Assembly (NCBI RefSeq): GCF_000473085.1
Contig: NZ_AXBA01000029.1
Span: 1 to 64,000, forward strand
Direction: 5' to 3'
Source: Azorhizobium doebereinerae UFLA1-100
GTDB lineage: Bacteria; Pseudomonadota; Alphaproteobacteria; Rhizobiales; Xanthobacteraceae
DNA: 64,000 nt
The position numbers and the translations under genes were made by a program. Numbering within the stretch: the first letter of the stretch is position 1; every line of letters begins with the position of its first letter. A model generated the notes under the pieces. The model had not been told where the DNA came from. It did no database searches and was given only the letters and a program-made list of their open reading frames with translations. Below, in pieces: positions 35,487 through 45,993 of the stretch.

Positions 35487-35606
35487 AGGATGTCGGATGC
35501 TCGCGCAATCGCGGATACGTGAAGAAGTGGGCGGTTTGGTGTGCGCTCGCGCAAACCGTGCATGCGGGGAGCTTGGACGCAGGAAACGTGGATGGCGCTG
35601 CCGCCG

Positions 35607-35975
35607 CTATTCCTCTTCGCCAAACCGATTGGCGACAAGGGCGTCCAGGGCGGCCAGCACGGCTTCCGCCTGGTTGCCGGTGGCGGTCACCACCACGCTG
35701 GTGCCCGGAGCGGCGGCGAGCATCATCAGCCCCATGATGGAATTGCCGTCCACCGCCTCGCCGTTGCGGCAGACGGTGACATGGGCATCGAAGCTTTCCA
35801 CCGTCTGCACGAACTTGGCCGAGGCGCGCGCATGCAGCCCGCGCTTATTGATGATGGGCAGGCGCCGCACGAGGGCGTTGTCCGGCGCGGCGACACCGCA
35901 GGCGGCCTCCACATCCTCCCCCGCCACGGGCGAGGCGGACAGGCTATTTTCCGGCGAGGACGCGGCTGGCGACAT
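35607..35975 (-). CDS. HPr family phosphocarrier protein
   Basis: A small PTS phosphocarrier. RRLPIINKRGLHARASAKF holds the phosphorylated His (48 in this numbering), and GNSIMGLMMLAA holds the Ser (79) that HprK would phosphorylate. The annotated start gives 122 residues, with an N-terminal extension of about 32 compared with ordinary 85-90-residue HPr; an internal GTG start is possible. It overlaps the EIIA gene by 32 bases. With EIIA and HprK and no sugar permease nearby, it belongs to a regulatory, not sugar-importing, PTS. Confidence 0.9.
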   Translation of the reverse strand: MSPAASSPENSLSASPVAGEDVEAACGVAAPDNALVRRLPIINKRGLHARASAKFVQTVESFDAHVTVCRNGEAVDGNSIMGLMMLAAAPGTSVVVTATGNQAEAVLAALDALVANRFGEEE

Positions 35976-36345
35976 TGATGTATTTCCGGCCAGCTTCCTG
36001 GGCCACGTTCACCGCCTCGGAGAGCGGCAGCTCGCCCCGCACCTTCGCCAGTTTCACCAGCATGGGCAGGTTGATGCCGGCGACGACTTCGACGTCCGGC
36101 GCGTTCATCACCGAAATGGCGAGATTGGACGGTGTGCCGCCGAACATGTCGGTGAGGATGACGACGCCCTGGCCGCTCTGCACCTGGGCCACGGCGTCGA
36201 TAATATCGTGGCGCCGACGCTCCATGTCGTCGTCGGGACCGATCGTCACGGCCGCGATCTGGGTCTGCGGCCCCATGACGTGCTCCAAGGCGGAGCAGAA
36301 CTCAGCGGCCAAACGGCCATGGGTGACGAGCACGAGACCGATCAT
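35944..36345 (-). CDS. PTS mannose-type EIIA component
   Basis: A 133-residue EIIA-Man domain. MIGLVLVTHGRLA carries the phosphorylated His (residue 9), and ILTDMFGGTPSN and VVAGINLPML are conserved in the fold. No IIB, IIC or IID follows, so it would receive phosphate from HPr for regulatory purposes. The ATG at 36345 is supported by GGAGG five bases upstream; the longer frame is not. The alphaproteobacterial order hprK-EIIA-HPr is kept. Confidence 0.93.
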   Translation of the reverse strand: MIGLVLVTHGRLAAEFCSALEHVMGPQTQIAAVTIGPDDDMERRRHDIIDAVAQVQSGQGVVILTDMFGGTPSNLAISVMNAPDVEVVAGINLPMLVKLAKVRGELPLSEAVNVAQEAGRKYINVASRVLAGK

Positions 36346-36416
36346 GTTGCCTCCGCCTTCACCTCTTCGTGGGTGAAGGCCTTCCCGCACTGCGGGGAAG
36401 CCATATTCAGAGCGGC

Positions 36417-36941
36417 TCAAAAATTACGCAAGGGGTGCAGCGCACAATTGCTTGAAATGTTGTCAGCCTCGGCCGTGGACAGGGCGGCTGCCAGTAGCAG
36501 GGCTGCATCGGCATTCGGCGGCACCGCGATGCGGAAAACGCTTATGCCTTCTATGTTCTGCAATTGCGTGTCGGGTGCAGGAAGACGCTCGGCGTCCGCC
36601 GCGGCAAGGTCGATCACGAGATTCACCTTCACAGAAAAAAGATGGGGAACCCGCCGCAAACCGAGGTTCCGCACCTCGATGACGCCCGCGAGGGCATCGG
36701 GCGCACGCGCAATGAGCGTTCCTTGCGTCACCTCCAGCAGCACCCGGTCGTCGGCCACCAGCGTCGCCGGCGGCAGGATGCGGGGCGGATCGAGCATCAG
36801 CCGCAGGGCCAGGGTGGATTTTCCCGCGCCCGAGGGGCCGCGGATCAGCACGCCGTTCGGGCCGATGGCGATGCAGGTGGCGTGGATGCTCGGCTTCGGC
36901 GCGGCGCCGGCGGTCACGCCCTGGTCGCTGGCCGGGGCCAC
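36417..36941 (-). CDS. hprK: HPr kinase/phosphorylase, short alphaproteobacterial form
   Basis: This 174-residue protein corresponds to the catalytic C-terminal half of Firmicutes HprK. It has the P-loop GPSGAGKS (about residues 35-42), VADDRVLLEV and the family signature EVRNLGLRRVPHLF, but no N-terminal domain, as usual in alphaproteobacteria. It phosphorylates the regulatory serine of HPr. It starts with GTG at 36941, six bases after the chvG stop, so the two genes are coupled. Confidence 0.92.
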   Translation of the reverse strand: MAPASDQGVTAGAAPKPSIHATCIAIGPNGVLIRGPSGAGKSTLALRLMLDPPRILPPATLVADDRVLLEVTQGTLIARAPDALAGVIEVRNLGLRRVPHLFSVKVNLVIDLAAADAERLPAPDTQLQNIEGISVFRIAVPPNADAALLLAAALSTAEADNISSNCALHPLRNF

Positions 36942-36946
36942 GGCGC

Positions 36947-38722
36947 CTAGCCGTTGGGCAGGCGGACGATGAAGCGGGCGCCCAGCACGGGCGCGTCCTC
37001 CTCGCCGGGGGCTGGCAGGGCGGTGCGGTTCTCGGCCCAGATCTGGCCGGCATGGGCTTCGACGATCTGCCGGGAGATGGACAGGCCGAGACCGGAATTC
37101 TGGCCGAAGCCCTGGTGCGGCCGGTCGGTATAGAAGCGCTCGAAGATGCGCGAGAGCGCGTCGGGGCGGATGCCGGGCCCCTCGTCGTCCACGACGATCT
37201 CGGCCCCGCTCTTCAGCCGTCGGCAGAGCACCCGCACCGTGCCGCCCTCGGGCGAGAAGGAGCGGGCGTTGGAGACCAGATTGTCCACCACCTGGCCAAG
37301 GCGCGAGGCGTGGCCGGCGATGATGAAATCGGCGGGGGCGCCCTGCGCCCGCTCGAAGGCGAGCGTGACGGTGACGCCGTCGTCCTTGCGCACGTCCTGC
37401 GCCATGCCCACCACCATCTCCAGCAATTGCTTGAGGTCGACGCTGGCGGCTTCCTGGCGCTGAAGCTCGGCATCGAGGCGGCTGGCGTCGGAAATGTCCG
37501 AGATCAGCCGGTCGAGGCGCTTCACGTCGTGCTGGATCACCTCCATGAGCCGCCCGCGCGAGGTGTCGGTCTTGGCGAGCGGCAGGGTTTCCACCGCCGA
37601 GCGCAGGGAGGTGAGCGGGTTCTTCAATTCGTGCGCCACGTCCGCCGCGAAGCTCTCGATGGCCTCGATGCGGTTGTAGAGCGAGCTCGTCATGTCGCGC
37701 AAAGCGCCGGAGAGATGGCCGATCTCGTCGGCGCGGCCGGTGAAGTCGGGGATTTCCACGCGCGTCTTGATACGCCGGCGCACCCGCTCGGCGGCGTCCG
37801 CCAGCTTGCGGACCGGGTCTGCGATGGTGCCGGCCAGCAGCACCGACAGCAGCACCATGACGGCGGCGGCCACCAGGAACACGCGCACGATGACGAAGCG
37901 CTCGGCCTCCACCGCCTCGTCGATCTCGCCGCCCTGGGTGGACAGCAGCAGTACGCCGAGGATGGCGCGGAAGCGCTGGATGGGCACGGCGACGGACACC
38001 ACCACGCGGCCGCGGTCGTCCACCCGCACGGCGCTGGCCTTCTGGCCGAGGGCGGCGGAGGCGACTTCCGGATAGTCCTTGCCGCTCTGGGGCCCGAGTT
38101 CCTTGTAGAGCGGCAGGTCACCGCGGCCGATCCAGCCCTGCACCCCGCGCCAGGCCCGCTCCAGCAGGCCGGGCGGGGCCTGGGTGGGCGGCGGCAGATC
38201 GAAGCGCAGGATCTCACCCTTGGAATAGAGCGAGCGGGAATCCAGCAGCATGATGCCGTCGCGGTCATAGATGCGCGCGCGGGTGCGGGTCGGCCCCACC
38301 AGGCGGCGCAGCACCGGGGCCACACGCTCGGGATTGATGGGAAATTCCAGCGGCGCGAAGCCTTCCTCGGAGGGGCCGTAGCTCTCGCCCGCCTGGAGTT
38401 CCAGCAGCCGCTCGGGATCGATGGTGATGGCGTTGGTTTCGACCTGCGCCGAGGCGGCGATGGCGCCGGCGATGATCTCGCCTTGCACCAGCAGGCTCTG
38501 CACGCGGGCATCGATCAGCCCGGCGCGGAATTCGGAGAGATAGAGGATGCCCGAGACCAGCGCGCACAACCCCGCCAGATTGAGCAGGACGATGCGGCGC
38601 GTGAGGCTGGAGAAGCTCTTGAAGGCCACGAACCGGCGCACGCGCCGCAGGGCCGACAGAATCCCAAGCCCCCGCGGTGCGGGGACCTTGGGTCCGTTGA
38701 GTGGCTCCGCGGCGTCGGTCAT
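36947..38722 (-). CDS. chvG: Two-component sensor histidine kinase ChvG (ExoS)
   Basis: A 591-residue sensor kinase. Transmembrane segments lie at about residues 43-64 and 278-298 with a large periplasmic domain between (about 210 residues). HAMP is followed by the H-box SFAADVAHELKNPLTSLRS (His 364), and the ATPase has DDEGPGI and GLGLSISRQIVEAH. ChvG/ExoS responds to acid or host-linked signals in rhizobia and controls envelope, exopolysaccharide and metabolic genes through ChvI. ATG 38722 is the likely start; an earlier in-frame GTG would overlap chvI. Confidence 0.95.
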   Translation of the reverse strand: MTDAAEPLNGPKVPAPRGLGILSALRRVRRFVAFKSFSSLTRRIVLLNLAGLCALVSGILYLSEFRAGLIDARVQSLLVQGEIIAGAIAASAQVETNAITIDPERLLELQAGESYGPSEEGFAPLEFPINPERVAPVLRRLVGPTRTRARIYDRDGIMLLDSRSLYSKGEILRFDLPPPTQAPPGLLERAWRGVQGWIGRGDLPLYKELGPQSGKDYPEVASAALGQKASAVRVDDRGRVVVSVAVPIQRFRAILGVLLLSTQGGEIDEAVEAERFVIVRVFLVAAAVMVLLSVLLAGTIADPVRKLADAAERVRRRIKTRVEIPDFTGRADEIGHLSGALRDMTSSLYNRIEAIESFAADVAHELKNPLTSLRSAVETLPLAKTDTSRGRLMEVIQHDVKRLDRLISDISDASRLDAELQRQEAASVDLKQLLEMVVGMAQDVRKDDGVTVTLAFERAQGAPADFIIAGHASRLGQVVDNLVSNARSFSPEGGTVRVLCRRLKSGAEIVVDDEGPGIRPDALSRIFERFYTDRPHQGFGQNSGLGLSISRQIVEAHAGQIWAENRTALPAPGEEDAPVLGARFIVRLPNG

Positions 38723-38747
38723 GTCGAACGGCGACCTGTACCCGCCT

Positions 38748-39449
38748 TCAGGTTTCCTTGAAGCGATAGCCGACACCGTAAAGGGTTTCGATCATGTCGA
38801 AATTGTCGTCAGTGGACTTGAACTTCTTGCGCAGCCGCTTGATGTGGCTGTCGATGGTGCGGTCGTCCACATAGACCTGATCGTCATAGGCCGCGTCCAT
38901 GAGGGCGTTGCGGCTCTTGACCACGCCGGGACGCTGGGCCAGCGCCTGGAGGATGAGGAATTCGGTCACGGTCAAGGTGACCGGCTCGTTCTTCCAGGTG
39001 CAGGTGTGGCGCTCGGGATCCATGCGCAGCAGGCCGCGCTCCAGCACCTTGGCGCTGTCGGTCTCGCGCGGGGCGGTGCCGTCCTTGGCGCCGACCCGGC
39101 GCAGCACGGCCTTGACGCGCTCCACCAGCAGGCGCTGGGAGAACGGCTTCTTGATGAAGTCGTCCGCCCCCATTTTCAGGCCGAACAGTTCGTCGATCTC
39201 CTCGTCCTTGGAGGTGAGGAAGATCACCGGCATGTCGGTCTTCTGGCGCAGGCGGCGGAGCAGTTCCATGCCGTCCATGCGGGGCATCTTGATATCGAGG
39301 ATCGCAAGATCGGGCGGATTGGTCTTGAACCCGTCCAGCGCCGAAGCCCCATCGGTGTAGGTGTCGATGCGATAGCCTTCCGCTTCCAGGGCGATGGAGA
39401 CGGACGTCAGAATGTTGCGATCGTCGTCGACGAGGGCGATTGTGGGCAT
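38748..39449 (-). CDS. chvI: Two-component response regulator ChvI
   Basis: A 233-residue OmpR-type regulator. The receiver domain has the acidic pair VDDD, the phosphorylated Asp in [13 protein letters not shown] (Asp 52) and KKPFSQRLL with the conserved Lys. The C-terminal winged helix ends in [16 protein letters not shown] and GVGYRFKET. It pairs with ChvG encoded 25 bases downstream. It is divergent from the HugZ-like gene, with pckA beyond it. Confidence 0.96.
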   Translation of the reverse strand: MPTIALVDDDRNILTSVSIALEAEGYRIDTYTDGASALDGFKTNPPDLAILDIKMPRMDGMELLRRLRQKTDMPVIFLTSKDEEIDELFGLKMGADDFIKKPFSQRLLVERVKAVLRRVGAKDGTAPRETDSAKVLERGLLRMDPERHTCTWKNEPVTLTVTEFLILQALAQRPGVVKSRNALMDAAYDDQVYVDDRTIDSHIKRLRKKFKSTDDNFDMIETLYGVGYRFKET

Positions 39450-39690
39450 GACACCTCTTTCAAGCGTCGGGGTCAGTCAAGATCTCGGCCTCCTGCGGTG
39501 AAGCCGGTTCGCGTGGCCGAAATGTGACACCGCGCCTATTTATGCCTGCAAAATAGCTGGAAAAGCTTGAGTCGCCAATGCGCCTGCTTGGAAGAGGTCG
39601 AACTTTGCCGCTGCGCCAAGCGGTCGGCTTGACAGCACCGGGACCGCGGCGGAGACCCTGAAGCCGGCTTTGGTACAGGGGAGAGGCGCC

Positions 39691-40416
39691 GTGGGAGAGG
39701 CTGTGACGCGCGCGACGGCGGTGATCCGGCGGCTGATGCGGGAGGCGCGGTTCGGCGCGCTGGGAACGCTGGAGGCCGACGGCGCGCCTTATACGTCCCT
39801 GGTCGCGGTGGCCCCCGATGCGAGCGGGGCGCCCGGCCTGCTGGTGTCGGGCCTCGCCCGCCATACCCACAATCTCACGCGTGACGGCCGCGCCTCCCTG
39901 CTGCTGGCGTCCGGCGGCGCCGACCCGCTGGATGCGCCGCGCGCCAGCCTCCTTGGCCGCGTGGTGAAGAGCGAGGACGGCGATCTGCGGGCCCGCTACC
40001 TCGCCCGCCATCCCGGCGCGGCCCAATATGCCGACTTCACCGATTTCGCCTTCTATCGCTTCGAGGTGGCCGAGGCCCACCTGGTGGAAGGCTTCGGCCG
40101 CATTGTGACCCTGCCGGCGGCCGGGCTGCTGGCGGACTGGCGTGACGCGGACGCCCTCCGGGCGGCGGCCGAAGGCGTCATCTCCCACATGAATGCGGAT
40201 CATGCGGACGCGCTCGCCCTCTACGCCACCCGCCTGCTCGGCGAGCCGGACAGCGCCGTGGAATGGCGCATGGTGGGGCTCGATCCCGAGGGATGCGAGA
40301 TCGCGGCGGGCGACGTCGTGCGCCGTCTGGATTTTCCGCAGCGCGTGACAAGTTCTGCTGCAGTGCGGCAAGTCCTTGTGGCGCTTGTTGCGCAAGCGCG
40401 AGAAAAATCGAAATAG
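39691..40416 (+). CDS. HugZ-like FMN-binding split-barrel protein with DUF2470
   Basis: A 241-residue protein. The N-terminal split barrel (MREARFGALGTLEADGAPYTSLVAVA, HTHNLTRDGRASLLL) belongs to the pyridoxamine-phosphate-oxidase-like superfamily. The C-terminal DUF2470 part has ISHMNADHADALALYA. HugZ members degrade haem in some pathogens; whether this one does is unknown. GTG 39691 is preferred because GGGGAGAGG directly precedes it; GTG 39703 is possible. It is 126 bases upstream of pckA on the same strand. Confidence 0.85.
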   Translation: MGEAVTRATAVIRRLMREARFGALGTLEADGAPYTSLVAVAPDASGAPGLLVSGLARHTHNLTRDGRASLLLASGGADPLDAPRASLLGRVVKSEDGDLRARYLARHPGAAQYADFTDFAFYRFEVAEAHLVEGFGRIVTLPAAGLLADWRDADALRAAAEGVISHMNADHADALALYATRLLGEPDSAVEWRMVGLDPEGCEIAAGDVVRRLDFPQRVTSSAAVRQVLVALVAQAREKSK

Positions 40417-40419
40417 TTT

Positions 40420-40434
40420 TTCAAACGATTTGAA
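40420..40434 (+). promoter_or_regulatory. Palindrome in the pckA promoter region
   Basis: TTCAAA-CGA-TTTGAA is a perfect dyad within the short AT-rich patch four bases after the HugZ-like gene and 109 bases before pckA. It is a plausible operator, but no regulator is identified. Confidence 0.45.
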
Positions 40435-40542
40435 TGAATTCAGAAGAATAGACCGCCGCCTTAACGTCGCCTTATCCTGCCGGCTCCCTTAGGGGCAGCG
40501 GTGTGGCGCGCCCGTTACGTCGCGCGCAGAGGAGACGTTCCC

Positions 40543-42156
<1,614 letters not shown>

Positions 42157-42212
42157 GCGGGGGACGCGGGTGGGACCTGCGCCGCCGGGCCGCTCGCGCA
42201 ACGAATAAGGGG

Positions 42213-42239
42213 CCGCCCCGGCTGCATAGTCCGGGGCGG
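42213..42239 (+). terminator. Hairpin after pckA
   Basis: CCGCCCCGG and CCGGGGCGG form a nine-base stem around a ten-base loop, 57 bases past pckA. No T-run follows, so it is a weak or Rho-assisted terminator or an mRNA 3' end. It is convergent with the small secreted protein gene. Confidence 0.5.
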
Positions 42240-42307
42240 ACCCATTGCGTGAAAGGGGCGAGGCGACTTCACCGAGCGGATGACTTCGTCGCCCGGATCA
42301 GGCCGCT

Positions 42308-42565
42308 CTAGCGGGCGGCGTCGCAGCCGGTGTCGAAGTCCGCTGCGGCATAGGTGCCGGGCTCAAGGAACTGGAGCGAGGTGGCGGCGGGGCGGCCGGG
42401 CAGGCGGGTGCAGGCGACGGGCGCCGCCGGAGCGGCAGTCGCGGGAGCGACCGTTTCCGTCACGCTCTCGATGGTTTCCGGGGAGGCGGCGCGTCCGAGA
42501 CCGCCGAAGATCGAGGCGCTCCCCGCAACCACCAAAGCACCCAGGATCACGACATCCAACCGCAT
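42308..42565 (-). CDS. Small exported protein of unknown function
   Basis: An 85-residue protein. A hydrophobic N-terminus (MRLDVVILGALVVAGSASIF) is a signal peptide or anchor, followed by a Thr/Ala/Pro linker and a C-terminal part with two cysteines and the ending DFDTGCDAAR. I recognise no family. The start at 42565 is supported by CGGAGAG about five bases upstream. The frame is open further, but that part lacks any such site. A perfect inverted repeat lies 33 bases upstream, suggesting regulated expression. Confidence 0.65.
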   Translation of the reverse strand: MRLDVVILGALVVAGSASIFGGLGRAASPETIESVTETVAPATAAPAAPVACTRLPGRPAATSLQFLEPGTYAAADFDTGCDAAR

Positions 42566-42597
42566 GACACTCTCCGTCCGGCCCCCCGAAGATCTGA

Positions 42598-42628
42598 GAT
42601 GCGGCATTGCAACATGATCTGCCGCATC
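42598..42628. promoter_or_regulatory. Inverted repeat upstream of small exported protein gene
   Basis: Perfect nine-base arms GATGCGGCA (42598-42606) and TGCCGCATC (42620-42628) flank TTGCAACATGATC. The centre differs by one base from TTGCAACCTGATC in the repeat at 31781, so the element may be a modified repeat copy as well as an operator. Confidence 0.5.
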
Positions 42629-43014
42629 GCACAATAACGTGAAGCTCATGGCCGCCCTGTTCCTGGCGCAGACCTGCGGCGCAAAGGGCGGCGGCCAGCC
42701 GTTGCACCGCAGCGCGTCGCGCGCCCTCCTGCACATTGTCGCGGCACGCTGGAACTGCTAAAAAACCGCATGGCCTGCCCGTCCCTCCATGCCCCGCGCC
42801 TGTCCAAGGCGGCGTTCTGCGCCACCGGACATTATGCGTGCACGACCATGGACTTCGCCGCGGTGCCCGACCATGTGCGGCTGCCCGGGCGGTTCTTCGG
42901 GCGCTTTACGACGGCCGCGCTGGCCGCCCTTGGTCGCTGACGCCCTTTTCTCGTCGCACCGTCTCGACCCGCCCGGCGCCTGAGGCCCGGGCCATGATCC
43001 TTAGGACATTCCCC
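42629..43014. other. Gene-free region upstream of leuC
   Basis: About 385 bases between the divergent small exported protein gene and leuC. The leuC frame stays open leftward to 42736, but the translation is not LeuC-like. I find no leader peptide with leucine codons, no tRNA and no convincing -35/-10 pair. Confidence 0.5.
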
Positions 43015-44439
43015 ATGAACGCGCCTACCAGCGGCCCCAGGACCCTCTACGACAAGATCTTCGACGACCATGTCGTCTCCCGGCAGGAGGACGGCACCTG
43101 CCTGCTCTATATCGACCGCCACCTCGTGCATGAGGTGACGAGCCCGCAGGCGTTCGAGGGCCTGCGCATGTCAGGCCGCCCGGTGCGGGCGCCGAACAAG
43201 ACGCTGGCGGTGGTCGATCACAACGTACCGACCACGGACCGCACGCTGCCCAATCCCGACGCGGAGAGCGTCGCCCAGATCGCCGCGCTGGCGGAAAACA
43301 CCCGCGAATTCGGCATCGAATATTATGACGGGTTCGATGTGCGCCAGGGCATCGTCCACGTGATCGGCCCCGAGCAGGGCTTCACCCTGCCTGGCACCAC
43401 GATCGTGTGCGGCGACAGCCACACGTCCACCCACGGCGCCTTCGGCGCGCTGGCCCATGGCATCGGCACCTCGGAGGTGGAGCATGTGCTCGCCACCCAG
43501 ACGCTGATCCAGAAGAAGGCCAAGAACATGCGCGTTACGGTCGACGGCACCTTGCCCGAAGGGGTCGGCGCCAAGGACGTGGTGCTGGCCATCATCGGCA
43601 CCATCGGCACTGCCGGCGGCACCGGCTACGTGATCGAATATGCCGGCGAGGCGATCCGCTCGCTGTCCATGGAAGGCCGCATGACGGTCTGCAACATGTC
43701 CATCGAGGGCGGTGCCCGCGCGGGCATGGTGGCGCCAGACGAGAAGGCGTTCGCCTATCTCAAGGGCAAGCCCAAGGCACCCGCGGGCGTGCATTGGGAC
43801 GAGGCCATCCGCTTCTGGGAAACGCTCAAGAGCGACGACGGCGCGTTTTTCGACAGCGAAATCCGCCTGGACGGCGCCAGCCTGCCGCCGATCGTCTCCT
43901 GGGGGACGAGCCCCGAGGACGTGATCTCGGTGGAGGGCCTGGTGCCTGATCCCGATGCCATCGAGGACGCGGTGCGCCGCGACGCCAAGAAGCGCGCCCT
44001 GGCCTATATGGGCCTCACCGCCGGAACCCGCATCACCGACATCACCCTCGACCGGGTGTTCATCGGCTCCTGCACCAACGGGCGCATCGAGGACCTGCGG
44101 CAGGCGGCGAAGATCGTCGAGGGCCATCGCGTCAACGCGAACGTGAACGCCATGGTGGTCCCCGGCTCCGGCCTGGTGAAGCTGCAGGCGGAGGCCGAGG
44201 GCCTGGACAAGATCTTCCTCGCCGCCGGCTTCGAATGGCGCGAGCCGGGCTGCTCCATGTGCCTCGCCATGAATGCGGACCGCCTCGCCCCCGAGGAGCG
44301 CTGCGCCTCCACCTCGAACCGCAATTTCGAGGGACGTCAGGGCTTCAAGGGTCGCACGCATCTGGTGTCGCCGAGCATGGCGGCCGCGGCCGCCATCGCC
44401 GGCCGCTTCGTCGACGTGCGGACCTGGCCGCAGGTCTGA
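43015..44439 (+). CDS. leuC: 3-isopropylmalate dehydratase large subunit
   Basis: LeuC with LeuD isomerises 2- to 3-isopropylmalate in leucine synthesis, using a [4Fe-4S] cluster. The 474-residue protein shows [44 protein letters not shown], cluster ligands in GSCTNGR and GCSMCLAMN, and the end [15 protein letters not shown] 43015 ([14 protein letters not shown]) fits homologues; ATG 42994 in frame would add seven residues. leuD is 1.7 kb downstream, not adjacent. Confidence 0.97.
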   Translation: MNAPTSGPRTLYDKIFDDHVVSRQEDGTCLLYIDRHLVHEVTSPQAFEGLRMSGRPVRAPNKTLAVVDHNVPTTDRTLPNPDAESVAQIAALAENTREFGIEYYDGFDVRQGIVHVIGPEQGFTLPGTTIVCGDSHTSTHGAFGALAHGIGTSEVEHVLATQTLIQKKAKNMRVTVDGTLPEGVGAKDVVLAIIGTIGTAGGTGYVIEYAGEAIRSLSMEGRMTVCNMSIEGGARAGMVAPDEKAFAYLKGKPKAPAGVHWDEAIRFWETLKSDDGAFFDSEIRLDGASLPPIVSWGTSPEDVISVEGLVPDPDAIEDAVRRDAKKRALAYMGLTAGTRITDITLDRVFIGSCTNGRIEDLRQAAKIVEGHRVNANVNAMVVPGSGLVKLQAEAEGLDKIFLAAGFEWREPGCSMCLAMNADRLAPEERCASTSNRNFEGRQGFKGRTHLVSPSMAAAAAIAGRFVDVRTWPQV

Positions 44440-44477
44440 GGGCAAAGCACCGCCGATGAGCGGACACAAGAACAACA

Positions 44478-44508
44478 ACGGCCGCGGAAAGCATCCGCGG
44501 CCGTTTTA
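44478..44508 (+). terminator. Terminator of leuC
   Basis: ACGGCCGCGGA pairs with TCCGCGGCCGT around five bases and is followed by TTTATT. It lies 40 bases past leuC. Confidence 0.88.
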
Positions 44509-44573
44509 TTGTCTGCAATATTGAGGCTGCCGCCGGGCTGTCGCGCCGGACGGAAAGCCGGGGCGGGCCCTTG

Positions 44574-44693
44574 TCAGTGCAGGCCGGCGAAGGTCGCGGC
44601 AATCATCCCCGCGTTCGCCTCATGGGGGGCCAGATACGCGGCGAAACCCAGTATCGTCACCAGCGCGCCGGTGACCGCAAGCTTGCGAAGCAT
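44574..44693 (-). CDS. Small exported peptide (39 residues)
   Basis: A 39-residue ORF beginning MLRKLAVTGALVTILGFAAY and ending in MIAATFAGLH. It has a basic N-terminus, a hydrophobic core and an Ala-x-Ala-like site (HEANAG), so it is either a very short secreted peptide or a single-span membrane peptide. GGAGAG lies seven bases before the ATG at 44693, which makes translation credible. No family is recognised. It is convergent with leuC and divergent from the metalloprotease gene. Confidence 0.55.
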   Translation of the reverse strand: MLRKLAVTGALVTILGFAAYLAPHEANAGMIAATFAGLH

Positions 44694-44913
44694 GGTCACT
44701 CTCCAAATCTGTGTCTGTGACTGCAACGACGCTTTTCGCTAATGGTTCCTTAACCACGAAGGCGTGGCGTCAACTTGAGCGAAACTGGGCGGCCGGCGCC
44801 GGAACTCTGGCTTTGCCGTGACTTCGATCACGGGTGCGCGAGGCTGCCGCGAGCGTGGCAGCACGAGCCGGGGCGTGGCAGTGTAACGGCTTGATCCGCT
44901 GGAGTTCGCCCGC

Positions 44914-45333
44914 ATGACCGACGTCCCGAACTGGCGCACCGCAGAGGCGCCGAGCCTCGAACAGATGGAGGTGCTGGCCGACGAGGTGTTCACGCGGCTG
45001 CCCGAGCGCTTCCGTCGCCTGTGCACCGGGATCATCATCCGGGTGGAGGACTTCCCCACCGAGGAGGTGCTGGACGAGATGGAGGCGGAGACGCCGTTCG
45101 ACCTGCTGGGCCTGTTCCAGGGGGTGGGTCTCGCCCAGGATGAAGCGGTGGCCCAGACCGGACGCCTGCCCAACATGATCTTCCTCTATCGGCGGCCCAT
45201 TCTCGATTATTGGGCCGAGCACGAGGAGGCGCTGGGCGCCGTGGTCGCCCATGTGCTCGTGCACGAGATCGGCCACCATTTCGGCCTGTCGGACGCCGAC
45301 ATGGAGCGCATCGAGGACGCAGCCGACCTGTAG
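44914..45333 (+). CDS. Zincin-like metallopeptidase family protein
   Basis: A 139-residue protein of the alphaproteobacterial zincin-like family. It carries LVHEIGHHFGLSDADME near the C-terminus (about residues 116-132), an HExxH zinc site with a downstream conserved Asp. The N-terminal half (LADEVFTRLPERFRRLC, IRVEDFPTEE) is the usual family opening. No signal peptide is seen, so it is cytoplasmic. Substrates are unknown; such proteins are compact, and full catalytic activity is not established. Confidence 0.8.
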   Translation: MTDVPNWRTAEAPSLEQMEVLADEVFTRLPERFRRLCTGIIIRVEDFPTEEVLDEMEAETPFDLLGLFQGVGLAQDEAVAQTGRLPNMIFLYRRPILDYWAEHEEALGAVVAHVLVHEIGHHFGLSDADMERIEDAADL

Positions 45334-45453
45334 GCCCTCCGCCGCGCCCCGCCCGCGCCCCTGCCGCATCTCGCCGAGCCGTGACATTCCGCCGAATTGC
45401 TCCCGGAGGGAGGAGGGCGTAGAGTGGAATCATTCTAAATTTTGGGGTGCGGG

Positions 45454-45993
45454 ATGGAAACGGTTCACCGATATCCGGCGGCGCTACGCGCCATTCACTG
45501 GGTCACGGTCGCGCTCATCGTGATCGTCTACGGCATCACCTATGCCGAGGGCCTGTTCGAGCGGGGGACGGCGGCGCGGGCCATGGTGTGGTCGCTGCAC
45601 ATTTCCTTCGGCCTGCTGCTGATCGCCTTTGTCGCCGCGCGCCTGCTGGTCCGCGCCACCGCGCCCATGCCGCCGCCCTCGGCCGCGCTGAGCCCGCTCA
45701 TCCACATGGCGTCCAAGGCGGCCCACGTGCTGCTGTACGTGCTGCTGATCGTCACCCCGCTGGTGGGGGTCTATCTCGCCTTCCTGCGCGGCAACGAGGT
45801 GTCTCTGTTCGGCCTGTTCACCATTCCCTCGCCGGTGCCGGTGGACCGGACCTTCGGCCGCCAGGTGCAGGAGGTGCACGAGTGGCTGGCCAATGCGCTG
45901 GTACTGGTCGCGCTGGTGCACGCGCTGGCAGCGCTCTGGCATCATTTCATCCGGCGCGACGATGTGCTGCGCCGGATGCTGCCGGGGCATTGA
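45454..45993 (+). CDS. Cytochrome b561 family protein
   Basis: A 179-residue inner-membrane haem protein with four transmembrane helices. His residues suited to haem binding occur in RAIHWVTVAL, WSLHISFGLLL, VHEWLANALVLVALVHALAALWHH. The family passes electrons between quinol or superoxide and a soluble partner. ATG 45454 (METVHRYPAALRAIHW) fits homologues. A second paralogue lies at 52381. It stands between the metalloprotease and leuD without clear operon links. Confidence 0.87.
   Translation: METVHRYPAALRAIHWVTVALIVIVYGITYAEGLFERGTAARAMVWSLHISFGLLLIAFVAARLLVRATAPMPPPSAALSPLIHMASKAAHVLLYVLLIVTPLVGVYLAFLRGNEVSLFGLFTIPSPVPVDRTFGRQVQEVHEWLANALVLVALVHALAALWHHFIRRDDVLRRMLPGH

Noticed and set aside
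42736-43014. N-terminal extension of leuC
   Set aside because: The upstream in-frame part has no LeuC similarity. Two internal ATGs with ribosome sites fit the family start, and 43015 is the better.
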